Assembly: GCA_014379595.1 (NCBI GenBank)
Contig: JACMLM010000003.1
Coordinates: 1-64,000, forward strand
Origin: Anaerolineales bacterium
Lineage (GTDB): Bacteria > Chloroflexota > Anaerolineae > Anaerolineales > Villigracilaceae
Length of the DNA stretch: 64,000 bases
Reading direction: 5' to 3'
The translations under genes were made by a program, and so were the position numbers. A model generated the notes under the pieces. It did not search any database, was not told the origin of the DNA, and worked only from the letters and a program-made list of their open reading frames with translations. Below are positions 25,347 to 33,503 of this stretch, piece by piece (position 1 is the first letter of the stretch; each line of letters opens with the position of its first letter).

Positions 25347-25876
25347 CCGAAAATTCTAAAATTATCTATTTGCATGGTTCAGACAGTTCGAGTCAAAGCG
25401 GCAAGGCACGCCAGTTCGCGCAATTATTCCCCGGCATGGTTACACCAGATTTCACAGGTTCATTCCATGAGCGCATGGAACAACTATATTCAATACTTGG
25501 TGATAAAAAAGATTGCGTGATCATTGGCTCATCCTATGGCGGATTAATGGGAACGGTCTTCACCAGCGGATCTCCAACTCAGGTGCGGAAGTTGGTTCTG
25601 CTTGCTCCTGCACTTTTACGTGAACCCAACGGTACATATCTCGACCCTATGAGTGGTGAACCTCTCGAATATTCAAGAAAATCTGGAGATAGCTTACAAC
25701 CCATCTCTGTCCCCACTATCATTGTACATGGCACGGAAGATGATGTAGTTCCTTTGGAAGCTGTTCGGAAAATTGCTGAGGAACTATTCACAGATTTAAC
25801 ATATCATGTAGTCAATGATGGTCATCGTTTACACAAAGCGTTTGAACAATTAAATTGGGAAGAAATATTGGCGTAG
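25343..25876 (+). CDS. Small alpha/beta hydrolase (YqiA/esterase-like)
   Basis: 177 residues. YLHGSDSSSQSGKA near 9-22, nucleophile elbow GSSYGG (about 57-62), Asp in HGTEDDVVP and His in VNDGHRL complete the triad. The size and LHG...SxS start fit the UPF0227/YqiA esterases. Substrate unknown. Overlaps the preceding membrane protein gene. Confidence 0.88.
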   Translation: MTENSKIIYLHGSDSSSQSGKARQFAQLFPGMVTPDFTGSFHERMEQLYSILGDKKDCVIIGSSYGGLMGTVFTSGSPTQVRKLVLLAPALLREPNGTYLDPMSGEPLEYSRKSGDSLQPISVPTIIVHGTEDDVVPLEAVRKIAEELFTDLTYHVVNDGHRLHKAFEQLNWEEILA

Positions 25877-25877
25877 G

Positions 25878-25948
25878 TTTGGAGTGCAGGAGCTTGCTCC
25901 TGCGAATTCGCCAGCACCCACAGGGCAAGTGAGCTGGCTGACTCCAAA
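25878..25948 (+). repeat. 71-bp modular palindromic repeat (copy A)
   Basis: Outer arms TTTGGAGT (25878) and ACTCCAAA (25941-25948). Hairpin 1 is GCAGGAGC-TT-GCTCCTGC, then spacer GAATTC, then hairpin 2 GCCAGC...GCTGGC with a 17-nt loop starting ACCCACAGGGCA. The equal-length copy at 57779-57849 has the same layout with different stems. The following gene uses AAAGGAG at its right edge as ribosome site. Related to the repeats around the RAYT gene. Confidence 0.85.
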
Positions 25949-25957
25949 GGAGTTTTC

Positions 25958-27244
25958 ATGAATCAACAAATCTACTGGCATACAACTGTCAAAATGCCCG
26001 ATGATTCAAACCTCACACCCATCCCAGAAAAAGTGGATGTGGCGATCATCGGTGGCGGATACACAGGTTTGAGCGCAGCACGGACTTTGGCGAAGCGCGG
26101 CGTAAAAGTGGCTGTACTCGAAGCCGAGACGATTGGCTGGGGTGCAAGCTCACGCAACGGCGGCATGACATTAACTGGCCTTAAAGTTGGTATGGGGACA
26201 ATCCTCAAAAATTATGGGCGGGAATTGGCAAAAGAATTATTTCAATATTCGCTTGATTCGGTGAATACAGTTGAACAAATCATAAAAGAAGAAAATATCA
26301 ATTGTGGATTTGCGCGGTATGGTCATTTGCTCACGGCAAATAAACCCAAGCATTATGATGTGCTCAAAGATGAAGTTGAGTTCATGGCTAAGGAATTCAA
26401 CCACAATACAAAACTTGTATCGCCGCAGGATCTAAAGAGCGAGATTGGCTCAGACTTATATCACGGCGCAATGGTAGATAAAGTCAGCGGCGGACTCAAC
26501 CCGGCACAATATGTAGCAGGCTTGGCAGGCGCAACTGAAAGGGCTGGAGCAATTCTCTGCACGCGAGCGCGAGTCAACAGGTTGCGGGCGGCGCGAAGCG
26601 GGAATCGTTTTGTGCTGGAGACAGAGCGAGGCACATTAAGTGCAGAAACTGTTTTTGTAGCTACATCTGGTTATACAGGAAGTGTCACAAAAAAATTACA
26701 AAGAAAGATCATTCCGATCGGGTCATTCATTATTGCTACAGAAAAATTATCGGATGAACTTGCTCATGAGTTAAGCCCGAACAATAGAATGATCTTTGAC
26801 TTTAAACACTACCTCAATTATTTTCGGTTATGGGATAACCGCATGATCTTTGGCGGGCGCGCGGCGTTCTTTCCTGAAACACAAAATACAATCAAGAGAA
26901 GCGCGGAAATTTTGCAACGCGAAATGACCCAAGTGTATCCTCAATTAAAAAATACAAAAGTGGAATATGTGTGGGGCGGCACGCTTGATTTTGCATTTGA
27001 CAAGATGACTCACACAGGTGAAGTGGATGGAATATTTTATTCACTGGGTTATGCAGGGCACGGCGTAGCGATGGCGACGCACTCGGGGAAAACTATGGCC
27101 GAAGCCATATTGAATGGGACAGTGAAAGATCATCCACTCGCGAAGTTTAATTTTCCCAATGCCCCGCTGGGATTGTACAACGGCTTTCCGTGGTTCCTGC
27201 CATTCGCAGGGGCATGGCATAAAATTTTGGATTGGGTTGAGTGA
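25958..27244 (+). CDS. FAD-dependent amine/amino-acid oxidase (DAO family)
   Basis: 428 residues. DVAIIGGGYTGLSAARTLAKRG (about 28-49) is the FAD Rossmann motif, VLEAETIGWGASSRNGGM follows as in gamma-glutamylputrescine oxidase and related DadA-like enzymes, and GYAGHGVAMATHSGK near the end is the second FAD-contact motif. The substrate is probably an amine or N-substituted amino acid. The ribosome site AAAGGAG overlaps the upstream repeat. Confidence 0.92.
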   Translation: MNQQIYWHTTVKMPDDSNLTPIPEKVDVAIIGGGYTGLSAARTLAKRGVKVAVLEAETIGWGASSRNGGMTLTGLKVGMGTILKNYGRELAKELFQYSLDSVNTVEQIIKEENINCGFARYGHLLTANKPKHYDVLKDEVEFMAKEFNHNTKLVSPQDLKSEIGSDLYHGAMVDKVSGGLNPAQYVAGLAGATERAGAILCTRARVNRLRAARSGNRFVLETERGTLSAETVFVATSGYTGSVTKKLQRKIIPIGSFIIATEKLSDELAHELSPNNRMIFDFKHYLNYFRLWDNRMIFGGRAAFFPETQNTIKRSAEILQREMTQVYPQLKNTKVEYVWGGTLDFAFDKMTHTGEVDGIFYSLGYAGHGVAMATHSGKTMAEAILNGTVKDHPLAKFNFPNAPLGLYNGFPWFLPFAGAWHKILDWVE

Positions 27245-27250
27245 ATAAGA

Positions 27251-27340
27251 AGTGCGTCGCACCAGACGGGTCGGATTCTCTGATTAAAGAAATTCACCTA
27301 CTCGATAGAATCAATCTCATTAAGTAAGGTGCGACGCACT
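27251..27340 (+). repeat. MITE-like inverted repeat before acs
   Basis: AGTGCGTCGCACC (27251-27263) and GGTGCGACGCACT (27328-27340) are perfect 13-bp inverted repeats about 64 bp apart; each is itself nearly palindromic. GATTCT/AGAATC pairs inside. No coding capacity. CCC-AAAA-CGGG follows directly. Confidence 0.65.
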
Positions 27341-27390
27341 CCCAAAACGGGAGTAAAATATTCCCATAAATAAAATACAAGGAGAGAAAG

Positions 27391-29379
27391 ATGGCTGTAA
27401 AAAAGGTCAAAGGCAAAACCACCACAGGAAAGGTTGTGAGCCGCAAGTCTGCTCCCGCAAAAAAGAAAGCAACAAAACCCATTGTAAAAAATAAAAAATT
27501 GATGGGGGATGTATATTATCCATCCAAAAAAGTATTGGAAGAAGCACGCCTAAAAGATTGGGACAAGCTCGCCAAATCTGCTGGCAAGGATCTAAAAGGC
27601 TTTTGGGAAGCCGAAGCCAAAGAATTGGAATGGTTCAGCAAATGGAAAAAGGTGTTGGACGATTCAAAGAAACCATTTTTCAAATGGTTTACTGGGGCGA
27701 AAGTCAATATTGTACATAATGCCATAGACAGACATTTAAAAACCGCCCGCAAAAACAAACTGGCATTAATTTGGGAAAGCGAAGATGGCAAGGATCATCG
27801 TACGTATTCCTATCACGCCATGAATCGTGAAGTATCTCGCATGGCGAACATCATCAAAAGCATGGGCATCAAGAAAGGCGAACGTGTCACCATTTACATG
27901 GGACGTGTGCCTGAGATCGTTTTTGCCATGCTGGCCTGCGCCAAGATCGGCGCGATTCATTCGGTGGTATTCGGCGGCTTTTCAGTTGATTCTCTTGCAG
28001 GCCGCATTGAAGACAGCAAATCTAAATTGGTCATCACTTGTGATGGTTCCTATCAGAATGGAAAAATCGTCCAACTGAAATCAATTGTGGATGATTCGTT
28101 GAAACGCTGCCCTGATGTTGAAAACGTCATCGTGGTGAAACGAGTCAACAACGAGGTCACGATGGAGGCGGGTCGTGATCGCTGGTATCACGAATTGGTG
28201 GAACAACCCATTGCTGAAGGCAAATGCGAAACCGAACAAATGGATTCAGAAGATCCGCTATTTATTCTTTATACCAGTGGTTCCACTGGCAAGCCCAAAG
28301 CAATTTTGCATACACATGGCGGATATATGGTGGGCACATATGCCACACTGAAATACTGCTTCGATGTTAATGATGAAGATCGTTGGTGGTGCACAGCAGA
28401 CCCAGGCTGGATCACAGGTCATTCGTATCTTGTATACGGCCCAATGCTCAACGGAGTGACTTCATTCATGTTTGAAGGCGGACCCGCCTTCCCCGAACCA
28501 AATCGTTGGTGGCAATGTATTGAAAAATATGGGATCACGATTTTCTACACTGCCCCCACTGCCATTCGTGGACTCATGCGCTTTGGCGATTCCTGGCCCA
28601 ACAAACACGATCTCTCTTCCCTGCGCCTGCTCGGTACTGTCGGAGAGCCGATCAACCCTGAAGCATGGAAGTGGTACTACAAAGTTATTGGCAACAGCAA
28701 ACTCCCCATCATTGATACATGGTGGCAAACAGAGACAGGTGCGTTCATGATCGCGCCGACACCTGTTGTACCTCTCAAGCCTGGTTCTGGCACAAAGACA
28801 TTCTTTGGACAGGAAGCAGAGATTGTAGATGAAGCTGGCAAGCCTGTTGCAGATGATACAGAAGGCTATCTCGTTTTGAAGAATCCATGGCCATCGATGT
28901 TACGTACTATTTATGGTGATGATGAACGTTATGTAAATCAATACTGGGGCAAATACCCAGGGAAATACACTACAGGTGATTCTGCCAAACGAGACAAGGA
29001 TGGATATTACTGGATCATCGGCCGTGTAGATGACGTGATTAAGGTCTCTGGTCATCGTTTGGGAACTGCGGAAGTTGAGTCTGCGTTGGTCAGTCACCCA
29101 GCAGTTGCAGAAGCCGCTGCCATTGGGCTTCCACATGAAGTAAAGGGACAAGGCATTTACTGCTTCGTTATGCTCCGTGCAGGTAAAACTTCATCTGAGG
29201 AACTTGCCGAAGAATTACGTCAACATGTTGCAAAACATATTGGACCGATTGCCCGCCCAGAGGAAGTTAAGTTCGTGGATAAACTTCCGAAGACGCGTTC
29301 AGGCAAGATCATGCGCCGTGTATTGAAAGCTCGAGCACAGGGATTGCCTGAAGGCGATATTTCAACATTGGAAGAATAA
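27391..29379 (+). CDS. acs: Acetyl-CoA synthetase (AMP-forming)
   Basis: 662 residues. Activates acetate with ATP and CoA. AMP-binding signature YTSGSTGKPK near 299-308, WWCTADPGWITGHSY, WWQTETGA, YTTGDSAKRDKDGY, and the regulated lysine in PKTRSGKIMRR near the C-terminus. Unusual: the first about 37 residues are Lys/Thr/Ala/Ser-rich (AVKKVKGKTTTGKVV...APAKKKATKP), a basic disordered extension before the normal N-terminus. GGAGAG lies before the ATG. A strong terminator follows. Confidence 0.96.
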   Translation: MAVKKVKGKTTTGKVVSRKSAPAKKKATKPIVKNKKLMGDVYYPSKKVLEEARLKDWDKLAKSAGKDLKGFWEAEAKELEWFSKWKKVLDDSKKPFFKWFTGAKVNIVHNAIDRHLKTARKNKLALIWESEDGKDHRTYSYHAMNREVSRMANIIKSMGIKKGERVTIYMGRVPEIVFAMLACAKIGAIHSVVFGGFSVDSLAGRIEDSKSKLVITCDGSYQNGKIVQLKSIVDDSLKRCPDVENVIVVKRVNNEVTMEAGRDRWYHELVEQPIAEGKCETEQMDSEDPLFILYTSGSTGKPKAILHTHGGYMVGTYATLKYCFDVNDEDRWWCTADPGWITGHSYLVYGPMLNGVTSFMFEGGPAFPEPNRWWQCIEKYGITIFYTAPTAIRGLMRFGDSWPNKHDLSSLRLLGTVGEPINPEAWKWYYKVIGNSKLPIIDTWWQTETGAFMIAPTPVVPLKPGSGTKTFFGQEAEIVDEAGKPVADDTEGYLVLKNPWPSMLRTIYGDDERYVNQYWGKYPGKYTTGDSAKRDKDGYYWIIGRVDDVIKVSGHRLGTAEVESALVSHPAVAEAAAIGLPHEVKGQGIYCFVMLRAGKTSSEELAEELRQHVAKHIGPIARPEEVKFVDKLPKTRSGKIMRRVLKARAQGLPEGDISTLEE

Positions 29380-29420
29380 AGGAAGTAGTGGATAGAGAGT
29401 AGAGATTAGAGAACAGTATA

Positions 29421-29458
29421 AAAGAACTCCGAGATAATAAAATATCTCGGAGTTCTTT
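29421..29458. terminator. Bidirectional terminator between acs and the M23 gene
   Basis: A 16-bp perfect stem, AAAGAACTCCGAGATA with TATCTCGGAGTTCTTT, and a 6-nt loop, between convergent genes. Confidence 0.92.
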
Positions 29459-29473
29459 TATATAAAGCGTAAA

Positions 29474-30427
29474 TTATTTAACTTTAAGAATTACCTGCGT
29501 AAGTTTACCTGACACGATCTCAACCCAGCGTTCACTAAATCCGTTTTCACCGCTGAACGCAATTCGATAGCGGCCAGGCTGCATGTTGCTTAAGACCATA
29601 TCTTCTTGATTATTTTCAAACTCATCTGAATAGGTAATGGCATGGATCGTTTTTTGCGGCGACTTTGCTCCCACAGGATAATATTCAAGGACTATTTTCT
29701 GTGGGACTTTACGAGTCAAACCTTCATCAATGGTAATGGACAATGCTCCGTATAAATTGCCATTTTCGTCATCGTCTAATACCAACCAAAGCTCAGGGTT
29801 TTCTGTGGAAAAATAATCCTCGCCGTTTGTACCTCTGCGCACTTCCAAATGTAAATGCGGACCAATTGCCACGCCCGTGCGCCCAACTTCGCCAATGACT
29901 TCACCCGCAAGAACTTCCCTGCCAGTTCCAACTAATACTTTAGAAAGATGGGCATAGAGTGTATAGATGTCATTCGCATGACGAATCACAATAAAGTTTC
30001 CGTAGAAATTATCTCTCCATGGGCTGTGGATTCGTTCTTTTTCGGAGCCTGCAAATACGATCGTTCCATCTGCCACAGCCAAAACGGGATCACCATTGGC
30101 AGCGTTAAAGTCAGTGCCATGATGGGGATCGCGATTGCCATTATCTGTTGACCCATATCGATAGGTTGGTGGCATTAGATCAACCAAAGACCCATTCAAG
30201 GGGCTTTGGAAAATAAAGTTTCCATCCACAATGCAAAAATCCGATGTGGTCGAGTCACATGGAACAGGTGTTGAGGTTAAGGTTGGCGATGGTGGAATGG
30301 ATGTGGAGGTTTGAGTTATTGCGGAGGTAGCTAAAGTCGAAATAGCCTCAGGGGTGACCGCTTGAGTTACTGCGTTATTGCAAGATACAAGTAGTAAAGC
30401 AAAAAAAAGAGAAAGTATATATTTCAT
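29474..30427 (-). CDS. M23 (LytM-type) peptidase lipoprotein
   Basis: 317 residues. Signal peptide MKYILSLFFALLLVSC with lipid Cys16, Ser/Thr/Pro linker, then an M23 domain with HHGTDF (His and Asp zinc ligands) and GPHLHLEVR (HxH). The C-terminal 100 residues form a beta-rich extra domain. Likely cleaves peptidoglycan cross-links outside the membrane. I start at 30427 because upstream codons read through the palindromic repeat at 30431-30489, which forms its 5' flank. Confidence 0.9.
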   Translation of the reverse strand: MKYILSLFFALLLVSCNNAVTQAVTPEAISTLATSAITQTSTSIPPSPTLTSTPVPCDSTTSDFCIVDGNFIFQSPLNGSLVDLMPPTYRYGSTDNGNRDPHHGTDFNAANGDPVLAVADGTIVFAGSEKERIHSPWRDNFYGNFIVIRHANDIYTLYAHLSKVLVGTGREVLAGEVIGEVGRTGVAIGPHLHLEVRRGTNGEDYFSTENPELWLVLDDDENGNLYGALSITIDEGLTRKVPQKIVLEYYPVGAKSPQKTIHAITYSDEFENNQEDMVLSNMQPGRYRIAFSGENGFSERWVEIVSGKLTQVILKVK

Positions 30428-30430
30428 TAA

Positions 30431-30489
30431 TTTGGACTCAGGGAGCTTGCTCTCGTTTCTTTCAACCAGCAAGCTGGTTGATTCCATAA
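30431..30489 (+). repeat. REP-like pair upstream of the RAYT gene
   Basis: TTTGGACTCA is followed by hairpin GGGAGC-TT-GCTCTC, spacer GTTTCTTT, hairpin CAACCAGC-AA-GCTGGTTG, and ATTCCATAA. These are two half-units in inverted orientation with the TT/AA apex flanked by GC seen in the other copies. Confidence 0.85.
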
Positions 30490-30511
30490 TCCCATAAGTT
30501 ATACTTGAAAA

Positions 30512-31054
30512 ATGGATGACATTTACAAAGTCTATCTGCACAGTCCACCGCATTATTTTATACCAAATGCAATGTACATGGTTACGGGGTCTATTTTACA
30601 CAAACAAAATCTCTTAAATGAAAATACACGAAAGGAGTTTTTCCTGCAAACTTTGTTTGAGCGGGCAAAAGATTTTAATTGGAATTTGCAGGCTTGGGCA
30701 GTTTTACACAACCATTATCACTTTATTGGCGAATCTCCAGAGAATGCAGGAACGTTACCGAAGTTAATTCAACAAGTCCATTCCATTACTGCCATTCAAA
30801 TTAATAAATGGGACAAGGCTTCGGGCAGACAAGTTTGGCATAACTATTGGGACACTTGTTTGACATACGAAAAGTCATATCTTGCGAGATTACATTATGT
30901 TCACATGAATCCGATTAAGCATGGATTGGCTGAAGACGCCATAAATTATCCTTATTGTAGTTATCGCTGGTTTGTAGAAAAAGGCGATGATATTTTGAAA
31001 GAGCAGGTTTTCGCTCAGCCGATTAACAAGATAAATGTGTTTGATGATTTTTAA
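30512..31054 (+). CDS. REP-associated tyrosine transposase (RAYT, Y1 HUH family)
   Basis: 180 residues. The HUH motif is HNHYHF (His68 and His70) and the catalytic tyrosine is probably Tyr129 in LHYVHMNPIKHGL, both diagnostic of RAYT proteins, which nick single-stranded REP hairpins. It lies between REP-like pairs ending 22 bases upstream and starting 3 bases downstream, the classical REPtron layout. TATACT (30500-30505) ends 6 nt before the ATG, so the mRNA may be leaderless. All catalytic residues are intact. Confidence 0.95.
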   Translation: MDDIYKVYLHSPPHYFIPNAMYMVTGSILHKQNLLNENTRKEFFLQTLFERAKDFNWNLQAWAVLHNHYHFIGESPENAGTLPKLIQQVHSITAIQINKWDKASGRQVWHNYWDTCLTYEKSYLARLHYVHMNPIKHGLAEDAINYPYCSYRWFVEKGDDILKEQVFAQPINKINVFDDF

Positions 31055-31057
31055 GTG

Positions 31058-31141
31058 CCAACGGCAAGCCGTTGGATTCCATAATTTGGAGTCAGGCGGC
31101 TTGCCGCCGTTATTACGGGAGCAAGCTCCCTGACTCCATAA
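31058..31141 (+). repeat. REP-like cluster downstream of the RAYT gene
   Basis: A half-unit CCAACGGC-AA-GCCGTTGG with foot ATTCCATAA (31058-31084) is followed by a full pair: TTTGGAGTCA, GGCGGC-TT-GCCGCC, spacer, GGGAGC-AA-GCTCCC, TGACTCCATAA (31085-31141). It ends exactly at the stop codon of the convergent ftcd gene. Confidence 0.88.
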
Positions 31142-32704
31142 CTAAATCCCGCCGCGCTCTTTCATGATTTTGCGGATTTCTTTTTCGAGTTTATCGGCTT
31201 TCTTTTCTAAATCAGCGAGTTCTTTTAGATAATCATCACCAGCGGATTTATCTGGCAGAGAGTTGACATTAATGCGCACATTGTATGCGGCGGCAGTGAG
31301 CGAAGCACGCGACATGGCAAAGCCAGACATGGCATCACTAATGGCATTCAGGTTGCCATGCTCGGCACACTTGATGGCTAACTCCATAATTTTGACGGAG
31401 TTCTTCACAGATTGCAACGGAATATGTGCAGCGTTCAAAGTTGTGATTTGAATCGCGGCAGTGCGTGCTGTTTGTTGTTCTTCTGTTTCTTTTGGTAATT
31501 TGAATGCACCGATCACTGCTTCAAATGAAGCAGCATCATCATCCACGGCTTGGGTCATATCGGCGCGGAGTTTTTCGGAAAAGACACGTACGGCTTGCAT
31601 CTCCGCTTCTACTTCGGCATATTTTTTTCGTCCGATTGTTAGACCAGAAACCATTGAAACCAAAGCCGCGCCCATTGCGCCAGCATATGCAGCGGCGGAG
31701 CCGCCCCCAGGAGCAGGCAAGGCGGAGGCTAATTCATTTAGAAAAGAAGCAGGCTTGGGCGGAGTCTGACCGTGGACGATGGACGATTGACCGTCTATGG
31801 TCTGCGGTCCACCGTCAAATAATCTTGACTCCAATATTTGTTCTTTATCAAATCCATCCAGTTGGGTGTACCAGACCGCCGCATCCACCAAAGATTCCTG
31901 CGGGATCAACCCAACAAGTTCACTGTGATGAATGGCAACGCCGTAACGCTGAGCTTCGCGTCGAATAGTTTCGACAACGCGCGCGATAGGCGTCTTATGA
32001 AAATTCGTCAGGTTCATCGAAACCTGCGCTCGTCCATCCACAAGAAATCCATTCGCTTTTACATAACGCAGTCCGCCCGATGAATGCCGAATAGCTTTTG
32101 AAATTTTCTTTGCGGTCTCAACATCGTCGGTGGTGAGAAAAACGTTGAAAGCGATCAGCGCTTCACGCGCACCAATGACAGTCGCTCCAGCAGCGCCAAG
32201 TTTTGCAGGACCAAAATCAGGCTTACGATTTGGATCCGATTCGATCTCAAGTTTAAGTCCTTCGTATTGACCTTTGCGGATATTTTCAAGATTGGCACGC
32301 TCAGGACTAGTGGCCGCCGCTTCATACAAATAGACGGGGAGGCTGAGCTCGTCACCCACACGTTGACCTACCCTTTGGGCAATCGCAACACATTCTTCCA
32401 TGCTGACATTCGATAACGGCACGAACGGCACAACATCTGTAGCGCCAATGCGCGGATGCTCACCCGTGTGCTGGTTGAGGTCAATCAGTTCGGCGGCGGT
32501 CTTGATGGCGCGGAATGCCGCTTCTTCCACAACAGCAGGCATGCCTGCAAAAGTCAGCACCGTACGGTTGTGGTCGAGGTCGGACGAACGATCCAGCAGA
32601 CGCACGCCTTCGACAGAGTTGACGGAAGCGACGATTTGGTCAACGACCTCAGGTCGCCTTGCTTCGGAAAAGTTGGGGATACATTCGATGAGTTTGGTTG
32701 TCAT
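31142..32704 (-). CDS. Bifunctional glutamate formimidoyltransferase / formimidoyl-THF cyclodeaminase
   Basis: 520 residues with the animal FTCD layout. The transferase part (about 1-300) has NFSEARRPEVVD, DLDHNRTVLTF and GEHPRIGATD at 81-90; the cyclodeaminase part (about 325-520) has PAPGGGSAAAYAGAMGAAL. It moves the formimino group from formiminoglutamate (histidine breakdown) to tetrahydrofolate and deaminates it. The linker at about 295-320 is encoded by a repeat-like insertion. A short related fragment lies at 33368-33418. Confidence 0.94.
   Translation of the reverse strand: MTTKLIECIPNFSEARRPEVVDQIVASVNSVEGVRLLDRSSDLDHNRTVLTFAGMPAVVEEAAFRAIKTAAELIDLNQHTGEHPRIGATDVVPFVPLSNVSMEECVAIAQRVGQRVGDELSLPVYLYEAAATSPERANLENIRKGQYEGLKLEIESDPNRKPDFGPAKLGAAGATVIGAREALIAFNVFLTTDDVETAKKISKAIRHSSGGLRYVKANGFLVDGRAQVSMNLTNFHKTPIARVVETIRREAQRYGVAIHHSELVGLIPQESLVDAAVWYTQLDGFDKEQILESRLFDGGPQTIDGQSSIVHGQTPPKPASFLNELASALPAPGGGSAAAYAGAMGAALVSMVSGLTIGRKKYAEVEAEMQAVRVFSEKLRADMTQAVDDDAASFEAVIGAFKLPKETEEQQTARTAAIQITTLNAAHIPLQSVKNSVKIMELAIKCAEHGNLNAISDAMSGFAMSRASLTAAAYNVRINVNSLPDKSAGDDYLKELADLEKKADKLEKEIRKIMKERGGI
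31768..31817 (-). repeat. Dispersed-repeat insertion inside the FTCD linker
   Basis: The segment repeats GACGG/GGAC words (TGGACGATGGACGATTGACC, GGTCCACCGTC) typical of intergenic repeats but lies in frame, coding for a Gly/Gln/Ser/Ile-rich linker (DGGPQTIDGQSSIVHGQ) between the two FTCD domains. Confidence 0.55.
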
Positions 32705-32807
32705 TTGGTTGGCTAGTTTCCTAGTTGGGTAATTAGGGATTGGTAATTAGGTAATTATAAATGATGAAAAGGCTAATAAAAAGAGAGTATAATTTGGGAA
32801 GTTAATT

Positions 32808-33095
32808 ATGCGAATCATCACACGAAAACGCCTTAACCAATTTGCAGAGAAATATCCAGATACAAAATCAGCTTTGCAAAATTGGTACAAACAGGCAAAG
32901 ACAAAAGAAATAAAATCTTTTGCAGAGTTACGAAAAGTTTTCGGAAGTGCAGATCAAGTTGGCAAATTAACAGTATTCAACATTGGCGGAAATAAAGTTC
33001 GCCTAATCGCTGCCATTCATTACAATAGACAAATCATTTATATACGCGCTGTGTTAACGCATAAAGAGTATGATGAAGGAAAATGGAAGGAGTAA
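32808..33095 (+). CDS. higB: HigB-type mRNA interferase toxin
   Basis: 95 residues. MRIITRKRLNQFAEKYPD, LQNWYKQAKTKEIKSFAELRKVFGSAD and NIGGNKVRLIAAIHYNRQ...RAVLTHKEYDEGKWK match the HigB_toxin branch of the RelE superfamily, which cleaves mRNA on ribosomes. Toxin-first order with the antitoxin 3 bases downstream is the HigBA arrangement. AT-rich relative to neighbours; likely acquired. Confidence 0.9.
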   Translation: MRIITRKRLNQFAEKYPDTKSALQNWYKQAKTKEIKSFAELRKVFGSADQVGKLTVFNIGGNKVRLIAAIHYNRQIIYIRAVLTHKEYDEGKWKE

Positions 33096-33098
33096 GCC

Positions 33099-33329
33099 AT
33101 GTTAGACTTAAAACTTGAAAAAGCCTCTCCGCATTGGACAGAAATTTCAAAAATTCTTTATATTCCACATACAGAAAAAGAATATGAAGAAGCTGTTCGT
33201 TTATTAGATAATTTAATTGATACAGTTGGTGAAGAAGAAAATCATCCACTTGCTTCCTTAATGGAAGTATTAGGTGTGCTCATTGAAAAATATGAAGATG
33301 AGCATGTGCCAGAGATAACAAAAATCTGA
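33099..33329 (+). CDS. Short HigA-like antitoxin lacking an HTH domain
   Basis: 76 residues, acidic and helical. EKEYEEAVRLLDNLIDTVGEEENHPLASLMEVLGVLIEKYEDEH matches the N-terminal toxin-binding part of HigA proteins of this branch, in which an HTH domain usually follows; here the gene stops and a terminator comes 6 bases later. Autoregulation would therefore need another mechanism. No frameshift remnant of an HTH is visible. Confidence 0.8.
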   Translation: MLDLKLEKASPHWTEISKILYIPHTEKEYEEAVRLLDNLIDTVGEEENHPLASLMEVLGVLIEKYEDEHVPEITKI

Positions 33330-33334
33330 TTTCA

Positions 33335-33363
33335 AAAAGCCCCTGAAAAAATCAGGGGCTTTT
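33335..33363 (+). terminator. Terminator of the toxin-antitoxin operon
   Basis: AAAAGCCCCTGA and TCAGGGGCTTTT form a 12-bp stem with a 5-nt A loop and a T-rich tail. Confidence 0.92.
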
Positions 33364-33367
33364 ATTT

Positions 33368-33418
33368 TTAATGTCGCGCTTCAGAAAAGTTGGGGATACA
33401 TTCGATGAGTTGGGTCAT
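33368..33418 (-). pseudogene. Fragment: first 16 codons of an ftcd-like gene
   Basis: On the minus strand ATG begins MTQLIECIPNFSEARH and then meets TAA. It is nearly the N-terminus of the FTCD protein at 32704 (MTTKLIECIPNFSEARRP). A run of 28 nt (33384-33411) is identical to 32667-32694. The toxin-antitoxin genes lie between the two copies. Confidence 0.8.
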
Positions 33419-33503
33419 GGTAGTCTCTAACTTTTATTTTTAATGGTAAAGTAATAAAGAAAAGCAGATTACTATTATAAAGTATGAGTTAGAAATATTA
33501 ACT

